Below, piece by piece: positions 34,789 through 42,665 of a DNA stretch of 59,043 nt (its first letter is position 1; each line of letters starts with the position of its first letter). Source of the stretch: Alkalihalobacillus deserti (GTDB taxonomy: Bacteria; Bacillota; Bacilli; Bacillales; Bacillaceae_D). The notes under the pieces were generated by a model. It was not told the DNA's origin. It made no database searches and was given only the letters and a program-made list of their open reading frames with translations. The stretch lies in the NCBI RefSeq assembly GCF_020734105.1, contig NZ_JAJAFR010000021.1, positions 1 to 59,043 on the forward strand, read 5' to 3'. The position numbers were made by a program, and so were the translations under genes.

Positions 34789-35391
34789 ATGGGTTTTTTA
34801 GACAGAATATTTGGTAAACAACCTAAGGAGGAAGAAACAATGACAAAGGAAAAATTAACGATCGGAATTATTTTAGGGAGCACACGTCAAGGACGAGTAA
34901 GTCCACAAGTTGGAGAATGGGTAAAAGAAATTGCTGACAAACGTGGGGATGTAAATTATGAAATCGTAGATATTGCAGACTTCAAATTGCCATTTTTAGG
35001 GGAGGGAGATGCACCTGGAATTGCAGCTTGGAATGAAAAATTGGCTACCTTGGATGGATTTGTATTCATCGTTCAAGAATACAATCACAGCATTACAGGA
35101 GCTTTAAAAAATGCACTCGATCTAGCTCGTGAAGCATGGAATGACAAAGCAGCAGGGATCGTAAGTTATGGTTCGACGGGTGGAGCTCGTGCAGCTGAAC
35201 ATTTACGTGGAATCTGCGGTGAATTAAAAATTGCCGACGTTCGCGTGCATCCAACATTGTCTTTATTTACAGATTTTGAAAATGGCACAGATTTCAAACC
35301 TCAATCTCTACATCTAGATAATGTCAATGCTATGCTTGATGAAGTTGCCGCATGGAGTGGGGCATTAAAAACTTTGAGAGAAAAACGTTAA
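34789..35391 (+). CDS. NADPH-dependent FMN reductase with MGFL..FG extension
   Basis: A 200-aa flavodoxin-fold reductase: GIILGSTRQGRVSPQVGEWV, then FVFIVQEYNHSITGALKNAL and the KAAGIVSYGSTGGARAAEHL flavin site. The N-terminal extension MGFLDRIFGKQPKEEET precedes a second start (ATG 34840, MTKEKLT) that has its own strong AAGGAGGAAG site; the first start has AGGCGGTG. The WrbA-like gene at 30456 has the same design. It may supply FMNH2 to the LLM monooxygenase or reduce quinones or azo compounds directly. Confidence 0.85.
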   Translation: MGFLDRIFGKQPKEEETMTKEKLTIGIILGSTRQGRVSPQVGEWVKEIADKRGDVNYEIVDIADFKLPFLGEGDAPGIAAWNEKLATLDGFVFIVQEYNHSITGALKNALDLAREAWNDKAAGIVSYGSTGGARAAEHLRGICGELKIADVRVHPTLSLFTDFENGTDFKPQSLHLDNVNAMLDEVAAWSGALKTLREKR

Positions 35392-35578
35392 TTGAAGGAA
35401 AGTCGGATGGAGAAGAACATGTAACTCGAATATCGGACCCTATTAGAAAACATCTGGTATTCGGGTTTTAAAACTTTTGCGAAACAAACCTCGTCTATTA
35501 TTAATCGTTTGACGAAAGGTTATTAGGAACATAAATTCATTTCCGGATATAGAAACAGAGAAGAATCAAAGTGTCTGT

Positions 35579-35615
35579 TTGACAACCATCTACAGTTGTA
35601 ACTATAATGGTTACA
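35579..35615 (+). promoter_or_regulatory. Rrf2 promoter with embedded operator TGTAAC-N7-GTTACA
   Basis: -35 TTGACA (35579-35584), 18 bp, -10 TATAAT (35603-35608). The perfect inverted repeat TGTAAC (35597-35602) and GTTACA (35610-35615) has the -10 as its spacer, an arrangement expected for autorepression. The same repeat is found before the YwnB-like gene at 36061. Confidence 0.75.
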
Positions 35616-35630
35616 TGGTGGTGAATCCAT

Positions 35631-36038
35631 ATGAAAAATAGCCGATTTGCTGTTGCGATTCATATTCTGTCAATAGCATCGTCTCAACCTAGAGCAACAT
35701 CTGATTTCATTGCGAGCAGTGTTAATACGAATCCAGTCGTCATACGACGCATAAGCGGTTTGTTAAAAAAGGCTGGACTCTTAACTTCACAAGCGGGAAT
35801 TCCAGGTGTTAATCTAACAAAAGAGCCTTCCGAAATAACTTTGTTGGATATTTATAAGGCGGTTCAAGGAAAAGACGAAACAACTTTTTCCATACACGAA
35901 GACCCTAACCCTAAATGTGTGGTTGGGAGAAGTATTCAAGCCACACTTGAGAATAAATTCATGCGGGCACAGAGTGCGATGGAAAAGGAATTAGCAAGTC
36001 AAACCCTTGATGACATCATACAAGATCTCTTTAATTAA
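35631..36038 (+). CDS. Rrf2-family regulator (YwnA-like)
   Basis: A 135-aa winged-helix regulator: NSRFAVAIHILSIASSQPRA, TNPVVIRRISGLLKKAGLLT, ITLLDIYKAVQGKDE. Only one cysteine (PKCVVG near residue 97) is present, so an iron-sulfur cluster of IscR/NsrR type is unlikely; this matches the YwnA subgroup, which pairs with YwnB. GGTGGTGAATCC precedes the ATG. The inverted repeat in its own promoter and the next promoter makes it a local two-gene repressor, possibly thiol-switched. Confidence 0.87.
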   Translation: MKNSRFAVAIHILSIASSQPRATSDFIASSVNTNPVVIRRISGLLKKAGLLTSQAGIPGVNLTKEPSEITLLDIYKAVQGKDETTFSIHEDPNPKCVVGRSIQATLENKFMRAQSAMEKELASQTLDDIIQDLFN

Positions 36039-36060
36039 AGAGATTTTTTCACCACTTAAA

Positions 36061-36079
36061 TGTAACTACTATTGTTACA
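36061..36079 (+). promoter_or_regulatory. Second TGTAAC-N7-GTTACA operator (before ywnB-like gene)
   Basis: A perfect inverted repeat with the same arms and spacer length as at 35597. It lies 27 bp upstream of the YwnB-like start and just after the rrf2 stop. Confidence 0.75.
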
Positions 36080-36105
36080 ATAAATCATTAGGAGGATTAT
36101 AAATT

Positions 36106-36744
36106 ATGAACATTGCAGTTATTGGAGCAAGTGGAAAAGCAGGTAGTTTTATTTTGAAAGAAGCCGTCCGTCGCGGGCATCAAGTAACAGCCATTGTACG
36201 AGATGCTTCAAAACTAGCAGACAAAAGTGTTGAAATCATTGAAAAAAATATATTTGACCTAACAACAGAGGATGTCAAGCCATTTGCCGTAGTTGTCAAT
36301 GCCTTTGGTGCGCCTCTTGGTGAAGAACAAGCTCATGTCGATGCTGGTCATGCACTCATCGAGGCGCTTAAAGGTACAAATACAAAAGCAATCATTGTCG
36401 GAGGCGCTGGAAGCCTTTATGTAGATGAAAATAAAACGGTTAAGGTTATCGATACACCTGATTTTCCTGATTTTATTAAACCAACAGCAAAAGGTCAAGC
36501 ACGAAACCTGAACGAATTACAGGAAACAACCGATCTAACTTGGACATTCATCAGTCCGTCAGCTGTATTTGACCCCGAAGGAAAGAGAACAGGATCTTAT
36601 CAAGCAGGAAAAGATCATCTGCTTGTTAATTCAAAAGGCGACAGCTATATCAGCTATGCTGACTATGCAATCGCTGTACTCGATGAAATAGAAAACCCTC
36701 AGCATATTAATGAAAGATTTACTGTTGTTGGTGAAGCTAACTAA
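36106..36744 (+). CDS. NAD(P)H-binding oxidoreductase (YwnB-like)
   Basis: A 212-aa atypical short-chain dehydrogenase of the NmrA-like/flavin-reductase type: IAVIGASGKAGSFILKEAVR near the N-terminus is the Rossmann glycine motif. VVNAFGAPLGEEQAHVDAGH and the LTWTFISPSAVFDPEGKRTG motif follow. Quinone or aldehyde reduction is plausible in context. Strong TTAGGAGGA ribosome site. Paired with the Rrf2 gene as ywnA-ywnB are in B. subtilis. Confidence 0.85.
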   Translation: MNIAVIGASGKAGSFILKEAVRRGHQVTAIVRDASKLADKSVEIIEKNIFDLTTEDVKPFAVVVNAFGAPLGEEQAHVDAGHALIEALKGTNTKAIIVGGAGSLYVDENKTVKVIDTPDFPDFIKPTAKGQARNLNELQETTDLTWTFISPSAVFDPEGKRTGSYQAGKDHLLVNSKGDSYISYADYAIAVLDEIENPQHINERFTVVGEAN

Positions 36745-36784
36745 AATATAAGGAGCTGTAATTTTTATTACAGCTCCTTATATT
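36745..36784. terminator. Terminator with 18-bp perfect stem
   Basis: AATATAAGGAGCTGTAAT pairs perfectly with its complement around a TTTT loop. It directly follows the ywnB-like stop and could work in both directions. Confidence 0.88.
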
Positions 36785-36827
36785 TTCTAAATAGTAAGAG
36801 CATTTCTTATGTTAAACTAACGATCAG

Positions 36828-37147
36828 TTATATACAGTATCCTTGGGTATAGGTATCTGGATTTCTACAAATAAAATTGCATTTTGAAAAAAGATTGATC
36901 TCCGAATTTCCTTCAGTTACTTCATCACTTGTTTTTGGAACATCTTCATTCTTTAATTGTCTATTAATGAAACTTTGGAATGTTGTTCAAATAAGAACAT
37001 ATTCTCTTACTAAGCACAAGACGTAAGGGTATTCGCCTTGAATCAACTCCAATAAAAATGTTTTAGCACTATTCTTTTTATCATTAAGAACTTTATAACT
37101 TAGGAATTGATCTTTTTCTACAAGGAAGAATGCTCTTAAAACGTCCT
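36828..37147 (-). pseudogene. Unrecognised minus-strand gene interrupted by TGA
   Basis: Reading leftward, one frame gives FLVEKDQFLSYKVLNDKKNS, AKTFLLELIQGEYPYVLCLV, REYVLI, then TGA (36987-36989). It continues TTFQSFINRQLKNEDVPKTS, DEVTEGNSEINLFSKCNF and ends RNPDTYTQGYCI at TAA 36828. A single nonsense change splits an about 100-residue stretch with normal codon composition. No upstream start with ribosome site is visible because a stop precedes it. Family unknown. Confidence 0.5.
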
Positions 37148-37261
37148 ACTAATTCGCCTGAAAAAAGATCCGGAGATGTTATTTTGAGAGTTATCGATTA
37201 TTACGATGTTCGTATAATTAGTAATAATGGGTAGTTACTCTAAATTGAAAAGAGGTATAGG

Positions 37262-38131
37262 ATGATTCAACTATCAGAGATGCCCTTTGAACAAAGTGAC
37301 ATGTGGCCGTCTGGGAGTGTTGAAAAAATAATCTTTCAACGGATGAGTGAAGATCCAATCGTTTATTCGTATCAATCCATAGTCGAATTATCGTTTGAAA
37401 TTGCATTACGAAAACAGATCATGGTAAGTGCAAGAGCCATGAAAAAAAGTAATGTACAGTTTGAAACCTTTGAAAAGTCCCGTTGTAACCATTACTACTG
37501 GGATTTGGTGAATACCGGTGGGTTTTTGTTACGACCTAGTGTGAAACCATCTGACGCGATTCAAGACATTTACAGGAACAGTTCACAATATGCGTTTGAA
37601 TGTGCAACGGCAATGATCATTATCTATTATCATGCGGTGCTAAATAATATTGGCGACCATGTTTTTAATCAATTATTTCAACACATTTATTTATACAGCT
37701 GGCACTATGATCCTGATCTTAGAATAAACTCAATGAATACCGACCATCTTTTACCTGGAGATGTTGTCTATTTTAATAACCCGGACTTTCATCTGGAAAC
37801 CCCTTGGTGGAGAGGAGAAAATGCCGTTGTTCTCGAAGATGGTACGTATTTTGCACATGGATTAGGAATAGGGACGGCTGAACAAATAATTCACGCTCTG
37901 AACGATAGTAGAAATCTTGGGAGTAATCAATCAGCCTATCAGACAAATTTAGTAACAAGGCCATCTTTTAAAGATTTGGCGAAATTTTCGATGCTGCCAC
38001 GAGGCTATATAGCTTATAAAATTCAACATGCCGTAATACACCATAACGAAAGTTCGATTCCCTGTGATCGATATCTATTCTATTTAAATAAGTTGTATAA
38101 TCAGATGACCTATCTAAATCCATTCCTATGA
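37262..38131 (+). CDS. tgl: Spore-coat protein-glutamine gamma-glutamyltransferase Tgl
   Basis: A 289-aa transglutaminase cross-linking spore-coat proteins through glutamyl-lysine bonds. The catalytic cysteine is C114 in SQYAFECATAMII, matching the ECATA motif of B. subtilis Tgl. LLPGDVVYFNNPDFHLETPW and WRGENAVVLEDGTYFAHGLG carry the second catalytic region, including the conserved glutamate. It is longer than the 245-aa B. subtilis enzyme at the C-terminus. AAAGAGG precedes the ATG. Its presence indicates a spore former. A mother-cell promoter could not be called with confidence. Confidence 0.92.
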   Translation: MIQLSEMPFEQSDMWPSGSVEKIIFQRMSEDPIVYSYQSIVELSFEIALRKQIMVSARAMKKSNVQFETFEKSRCNHYYWDLVNTGGFLLRPSVKPSDAIQDIYRNSSQYAFECATAMIIIYYHAVLNNIGDHVFNQLFQHIYLYSWHYDPDLRINSMNTDHLLPGDVVYFNNPDFHLETPWWRGENAVVLEDGTYFAHGLGIGTAEQIIHALNDSRNLGSNQSAYQTNLVTRPSFKDLAKFSMLPRGYIAYKIQHAVIHHNESSIPCDRYLFYLNKLYNQMTYLNPFL

Positions 38132-38395
38132 GTAGAATAGGTTACTGAAGAGGTGTAATGATTAGGTTAGTGCGTTCCTGTTTTACAGGGTTAAAGGTAA
38201 GATACGACAGTACCCGTAGTTTATAGTATTGTCAGTAAATTAGTTGAAGAAAGCTGTAACAATTTGCCCTAAGTTGCTTGGTGGATTTGGCTCCGTTCAG
38301 TTAGCGCGCCTGCTAAATTGAGAAACCGACTAAGGTCTGTGGGCTTGAAAATGCGCGACACTTCTCATACTAATGGCTCGGCTCATTTATTAAAG

Positions 38396-38437
38396 GCTAC
38401 TGAAAAAAGGTGGAAATCGACGTTTTTCAGTAGCTAC
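38396..38437. other. Large inverted repeat
   Basis: GCTACTGAAAAA and TTTTTCAGTAGC face each other over about 16 bp. It looks like a terminator or the end of a lost element. The 38132-38493 gap holds no other recognised feature. Confidence 0.4.
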
Positions 38438-38493
38438 AAAAAAGTCTGAGGGCTTTTCAAGATGGTGTAAACATAGCCATGTTCATTGTCTGG

Positions 38494-38904
38494 CTAAGTA
38501 ATATTTAATACCTTACCAAAAGGAGCTTTAGGCTTGAAGTGATCTGGAACGAGCCAGTAAATAAATGAATTCAGAGTCAATTCCTCATAAATGTAACCAG
38601 TCAAATCAGTCACATATAATAAAGTATCAATGTTCTCCTCGTTTGCCCACTCTAATACGTCTGTATAAGAGGATTTCCCATGTTTGTAATAGGTCAGTGC
38701 CTTATCCTCTTTCACATTGGATATGTCTCGAATCTTAAAATCGGCCTGTATTAAGGTCGTTTCAGGATTCATTTCTTTGATAAATTTTCTAATATTATCA
38801 ATCAACGACTGATTGGTTTGGTCATTTGAAGTATCAATTGCTAATGCTACTTTTTTATCTTTATTTTTCTGCATAATTTTAAGAAGCTCTCTTTGCCAGT
38901 TCAT
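38494..38904 (-). CDS. Small VWA-like protein, possible DUF2201-type C-terminal domain
   Basis: 136 aa with a GGGAGGAATAAG ribosome site. KKVALAIDTSNDQTNQSLID near residue 18 resembles the first metal-site strand of a VWA fold. GKSSYTDVLEWANEENIDTL and YVTDLTGY resemble the second and third strands, as in the C-terminus of DUF2201 proteins. The canonical DxSxS is modified (DTSND), so metal binding is uncertain. No neighbour suggests a partner ATPase. Function unknown. Confidence 0.5.
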   Translation of the reverse strand: MNWQRELLKIMQKNKDKKVALAIDTSNDQTNQSLIDNIRKFIKEMNPETTLIQADFKIRDISNVKEDKALTYYKHGKSSYTDVLEWANEENIDTLLYVTDLTGYIYEELTLNSFIYWLVPDHFKPKAPFGKVLNIT

Positions 38905-39221
38905 CTTATTCCTCCCTTTGTTAACGACATTATTATCCCTTGATTCAGATATGTTATAACTGTTTTTTACTAAAAATAGATTTTAGATCTAGTAGGGTAT
39001 AAGGGAGTTAAAAATGTTACTAGTAAGCGAAAAGCTGAACGGATTTCATTGAAATTGTTTTCAGATTTCTTATTTCTTTAGTCTGTAGTGGTCTTCAATG
39101 AATAAAATGCATCAATTGGATCTCGACTGGTAACTTATTCCGCTGTGAGGTGCTAAAAGCTTAACGCACTGTAACTAGGAAATAAGGTCACCCAGTAATA
39201 CAGTGTATTTAAAACTAAAAA

Positions 39222-39247
39222 AGAGACTAGAATATATTCCAGTCTCT
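39222..39247 (-). terminator. Terminator of the small minus-strand gene
   Basis: An AGAGACTAGAATA/TATTCCAGTCTCT stem with one mismatch; on the minus strand it is followed by TTTTTT. Confidence 0.8.
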
Positions 39248-39285
39248 AAAAATTTCTAATTTCTACTGCAAAAAGATTTATTACG

Positions 39286-39453
39286 TTATTGATTACCTTG
39301 TGGTACATCTTTTTCTTCCTGGCCAATGCCTTCCATCCCAATTTGCTCTTGCACATTCAATTGAACCTTTTTATCAGCTAGCTCTTCTTTTTTAAAAGAT
39401 AAATCCGGTTGAATATTATTATTTCGACTAGCTTGTCTGTTCCAATCTCCCAA
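39286..39453 (-). CDS. Small hydrophilic hypothetical protein, TTG start
   Basis: 55 aa (GDWNRQASRNNNIQPDLSFK, then KEELADKKVQLNVQEQIGME and a charged tail). GGAGGTG (complement of 39460-39466) is 7 bp from a TTG at 39453, so I prefer this over the ATG at 39513. Composition is like small acid-soluble or spore-associated proteins, but no family is recognised. A good terminator follows. Confidence 0.5.
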   Translation of the reverse strand: MGDWNRQASRNNNIQPDLSFKKEELADKKVQLNVQEQIGMEGIGQEEKDVPQGNQ

Positions 39454-39726
39454 TTCATTCACCTCCACTATTTCTAAGTATGTGATAACTAGGTTTATTT
39501 TATTAACCAACACTCATCCATAGCGGAGAAACCTTACTTACTATGCACACACGGTTAATCACAAAAATTTTGAGGTTTTTTTAATATCAAACACTTCAAG
39601 CTACTTAGCAAGTGCAACAAGCTCAACAACAATACTATAGCGAAGCTGACTATAAAGATCAGCTTCTAAATAAAAGAATTTTAAATGAATAATTGGTTTG
39701 TAAAAAAGACATTATAAGAATGTCAT

Positions 39727-39798
39727 TGGGCTATAGCCAAGCGGTAAGGCAACGGACTTTGACTCCGTCATGCGTAGGTTCGAATCCTGCTAGCCCAG
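39727..39798 (+). tRNA. tRNA-Gln (anticodon TTG)
   Basis: Acceptor TGGGCTA/TAGCCCA pairs fully. The anticodon loop CTTTGAC gives TTG, and the T-arm GTAGG-TTCGAAT-CCTGC is intact. The 3' CCA is not encoded in full. Stand-alone gene. Confidence 0.93.
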
Positions 39799-39879
39799 CT
39801 ATATTATGAAAGCAACACTAATTGTATAGGATCAGGGCGTTGGCAAGGGAGTAGTCTAATCAGGCACCTAAAATTAAAT

Positions 39880-39904
39880 CCCTAGTAGAAAAATTCTACT
39901 AGGG
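39880..39904. terminator. Terminator of the general stress gene
   Basis: CCCTAGTAGAA pairs perfectly with TTCTACTAGGG. It lies between tRNA-Gln and the minus-strand stress gene, with T-rich flanks on both strands. Confidence 0.75.
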
Positions 39905-39939
39905 TTAATTTTAGTCTATTCGGATTTGCATTTTACCTA

Positions 39940-40494
39940 TTATTTTATCCGTACACGTTCAGGATACGTATGAGTATTTAATGAGTTGCTATTAGAGAAA
40001 TGACCATATAATTTATCTTCACGTTCTCCATCAGCTTCCACTAGTACAACAATGTGACCTTTGTTTAGATAGTCTTCATACTCTTTTGCGTGTTCTTTTG
40101 GTATTCCTGCACCTGTAAGAACTCCGATGAGTCCACCACCGCCAGCACCAATAGCTGCACCACTTAAAGTAGTCGCTAGCGGTCCAGCGGCTGCAAGAAC
40201 ACCAATTCCAGGGATAGCTAATAGCCCGATTTCAGCAATGATTCCTGTAATACCGCCGAGAACGCCCCCTGTTCCAGCACCGATACCTAAACCTTTTCCT
40301 GCATTCTTACCACGTCCACTATCTTTTTCAGTAACTTCACTTCTTGTTTCATTTTCAATACCTTTTACATCATCACTATCTTTTGCGAAAACCGAGATGT
40401 CTTCCTTTTTATAGCCCATATCATGAAGACCTTCAATTGCTTGAACTGCTTCTTCAGGGTTTCTGAATACTCCACCGATAATTGTTTTTCTCAT
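39940..40494 (-). CDS. General stress protein, YflT/GSP17M-like
   Basis: 184 aa: an N-terminal YflT-type domain (KTIIGGVFRNPEEAVQAIEG, DMGYKKEDISVFAKD), then a long glycine/alanine hydrophobic centre near residues 66-130 that could insert in or bridge membranes, and a C-terminal VVLVEADGERED strand. GGAGGG precedes the ATG. A sigma-B-type promoter lies immediately upstream, in keeping with the family's stress induction. Confidence 0.83.
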   Translation of the reverse strand: MRKTIIGGVFRNPEEAVQAIEGLHDMGYKKEDISVFAKDSDDVKGIENETRSEVTEKDSGRGKNAGKGLGIGAGTGGVLGGITGIIAEIGLLAIPGIGVLAAAGPLATTLSGAAIGAGGGGLIGVLTGAGIPKEHAKEYEDYLNKGHIVVLVEADGEREDKLYGHFSNSNSLNTHTYPERVRIK

Positions 40495-40531
40495 ATATTA
40501 CCCTCCTCTAAATTTTGATTACACTGACCAG

Positions 40532-40557
40532 ATTCCCAGTAAAGCATGAAGGTAAAC
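40532..40557 (-). promoter_or_regulatory. Sigma-B-type promoter
   Basis: On the minus strand GTTTAC, 14-bp spacer, GGGAAT, close to the sigma-B consensus GTTTAA-N13/15-GGGTAT. About 40 bp upstream of the stress protein start. Confidence 0.65.
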
Positions 40558-40629
40558 ATAAGATATCCTTTAAATATTTGTTTGGTTAGTGTTGATCTAA
40601 TTAAAAACAAGCATATGGACGTGTGGGAT

Positions 40630-41320
40630 ACCCGTGAAGAAAATCAGGGAGATTATTGGTAAGCTATATATAAAGCTCAGAAAACAATCATGCCCCTACT
40701 GTAAAAAGAGAATGAAGCATGTGCATGGATATCGTCATCAAAGGATTATTTAACAAACCTGTAGAGATTGCCTTGGAAAAAATGAGGTATTTATGGACCT
40801 ATTGTAACCGTACGTTTTATGAGAAGCTACAGATGGTGGGGCGTTATTAACGATACACAAATACCTTACAAAATATGGATTTGACCTATGTAGCCATTAG
40901 TTCATTTTGCTACAGCAATCGATTAGCAGGAATGACATTCAATGGTATTAGATGAAGTTCGTCGTGAGGTGCAATGTAACCAGCAAAAAGAACAGGTACA
41001 TCCCCGGCTACAAGACGCGTATGCATTGAAGAACAAGGTAGACGAGTGGTTTAAGGAAAGTGACGGTACAACAGCTAAACAGGGATTAGAAGCCAGTTTA
41101 CAAGCAATGAAAGTATCTGGCATCGAAGCCTAGCGAGTGACGAAAACATTTCAAAAATGAAACAGAGATTCTACAATTTAATAACGGCTAATAGAAGGGG
41201 TCAACAACACAATGAAAGTCTTAAAACGTGATTTCTTACGGGATCAAGAATTTTGAGCGATTAAGAAGTAAGAGTGGCAACAAGAGATTCTAAACGTGTC
41301 ATGTAATTAGGATAATTAAG
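40630..41320 (+). mobile_element. Decayed ISL3-family transposase
   Basis: The N-terminal zinc-finger region (CPYCKKRMKHVHGYRHQR) is followed after several frameshifts by FYEKLQMVGRY. Further on come YALKNKVDEWFKESDGTTAK and QGLEASLQAMKVSGIEA, and a terminal NNTMKVLKRDFLRDQEF, all in the order found in ISL3 transposases. Most of the catalytic core is missing and stops are frequent. No terminal repeats were found with confidence. Confidence 0.75.
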
Positions 41321-41390
41321 AGAGATGGTGGAGGGGATTTCCACCACCACATTTGACAGAGAACTACCTTTCTTATTACTGGTTTTAGAT

Positions 41391-42020
41391 TTAATCTACG
41401 TAATTATGCTTTATATCTTTGATGATCCAAAAGTCTTCTTTTTTTGTTAGAGTAAAGTCAACTTTGACATGTCCGATAAACTCATTGTTACGTTCCTGCG
41501 TAACGGTTGCGGATTCATCGCTACTTTTAGTAAGGGTAAATGGTTGATCCTCTTTTAGAAAGGTTGGTGGCTCCGTAGCTACTACATACAACCCATCATC
41601 TTTTTCTCTGAAGTATGTATCAACCATCGATGTCGCTAAATCTCCCGACATCAAATGCTGAAAATGCTCTCGTAGTTCTTGTTTTGTAGTATATTCTCTT
41701 TGCTTAAGTTTATCGTTAGTAGAGTTGACAACTTTTTGAAAAGCTTTTTCGTACTCGGTTAACACAACTTTTGCTCTTTCTTTATCGAAACTATTAGAAG
41801 CTTCGTCTAATTGGTCATTATTTCGGTTGGATTTTTCTTTATTTGAATCATTCTTTTCATGTTCTATACTTTCCACTGGTGGGACAAGAGTATCTCCAGT
41901 TTGGTAATTATCTTCTTGTTCTTGGGTTGTTTTTGGATCACCGCTTTTTTCAGTATCTTCTTGTCCACATCCTGATAATAGTAGTAGCCCTATTAAAATA
42001 GAGATAGTAAATATTTTCAT
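41391..42020 (-). CDS. Lipoprotein of unknown function
   Basis: A 209-aa exported lipoprotein: signal peptide MKIFTISILIGLLLLSGCGQ with the lipobox LLSGC (Cys18). A low-complexity acidic linker (about residues 20-80, rich in E, N, D, K) follows, then a folded domain from about 85: VVLTEYEKAFQKVVNSTNDK, LMSGDLATSMVDTYFREKDD. AAAAGGGTG precedes the ATG. The C-terminal part resembles domains in DUF3993-like lipoproteins, but I am not sure of the family. Confidence 0.75.
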   Translation of the reverse strand: MKIFTISILIGLLLLSGCGQEDTEKSGDPKTTQEQEDNYQTGDTLVPPVESIEHEKNDSNKEKSNRNNDQLDEASNSFDKERAKVVLTEYEKAFQKVVNSTNDKLKQREYTTKQELREHFQHLMSGDLATSMVDTYFREKDDGLYVVATEPPTFLKEDQPFTLTKSSDESATVTQERNNEFIGHVKVDFTLTKKEDFWIIKDIKHNYVD

Positions 42021-42175
42021 TGAAACACCCTTTTATACATCTAAATATGTAACACCAAAAATATATTAAATGCATTTATAAAATTTATAGTATGTGAAGG
42101 TAAGAAGGTTCTTCTAATAGATAATATGGTAAAACCTTTAATGAAGACACAATCATTAGTAAAAATTTTCACGTC

Positions 42176-42397
42176 TTATAAAACTTTTACCACTTCATCT
42201 AGTTTCTGCATATATTTCCCCTCTTTTATTCCTTTTTTCATATTTGTTAAATATTTTGTCAAACAAGGTGGAATATCTTCCTTTGGTTTTAAAGAACGTG
42301 GGTGGAGATACAACAGATGTACGATGTCTTCTTCTTTGTCGAACACGTGAGCTTGAATGCCTTTTCTCTTTTTTAAAGTAAATAATAATTTATACAT
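42176..42397 (-). CDS. Small hypothetical protein
   Basis: 73 aa, basic: MYKLLFTLKKRKGIQAHVFD, EEDIVHLLYLHPRSLKPKED, IPPCLTKYLTNMKKGIKEGK. AAAGGATG precedes the ATG. No membrane segment or known motif. Plausible as a gene because of composition and ribosome site; family unknown. The about 270 bp between it and cls hold nothing recognisable. Confidence 0.5.
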   Translation of the reverse strand: MYKLLFTLKKRKGIQAHVFDKEEDIVHLLYLHPRSLKPKEDIPPCLTKYLTNMKKGIKEGKYMQKLDEVVKVL

Positions 42398-42665
42398 TGG
42401 TTTTCATTCATCCTTTCATATTGTTTGTGGTAAAGAAGCTGATAATAAATCGTATAATTATATGCTCCTATTAACATGAAAATGGTCAAAGTATTTAATT
42501 GCTACCTTGCTTTTATAGCACTTATCTAGTTACTACCCTTTTATTTTGCTTTCTTAAACCTAAGTTTAGATTAACAAAACAAATATATATAAATACCCCT
42601 GGATTTAAACATATTACCTTGTGTATTTAACTGTTTGGTTATCACAATCGCCTATTGGCTTTCAT

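Noticed and set aside
40127..40414. Proline-rich + strand frame opposite the stress gene
   Set aside because: Complement of the Gly/Ala-rich centre of the YflT-like protein, a typical shadow.
42585..42612. Sigma-B-like GTTTAA..GGGTAT on the minus strand
   Set aside because: The spacing is only about 6 bp and it lies at the 3' side of the small gene, so it cannot serve as a promoter.
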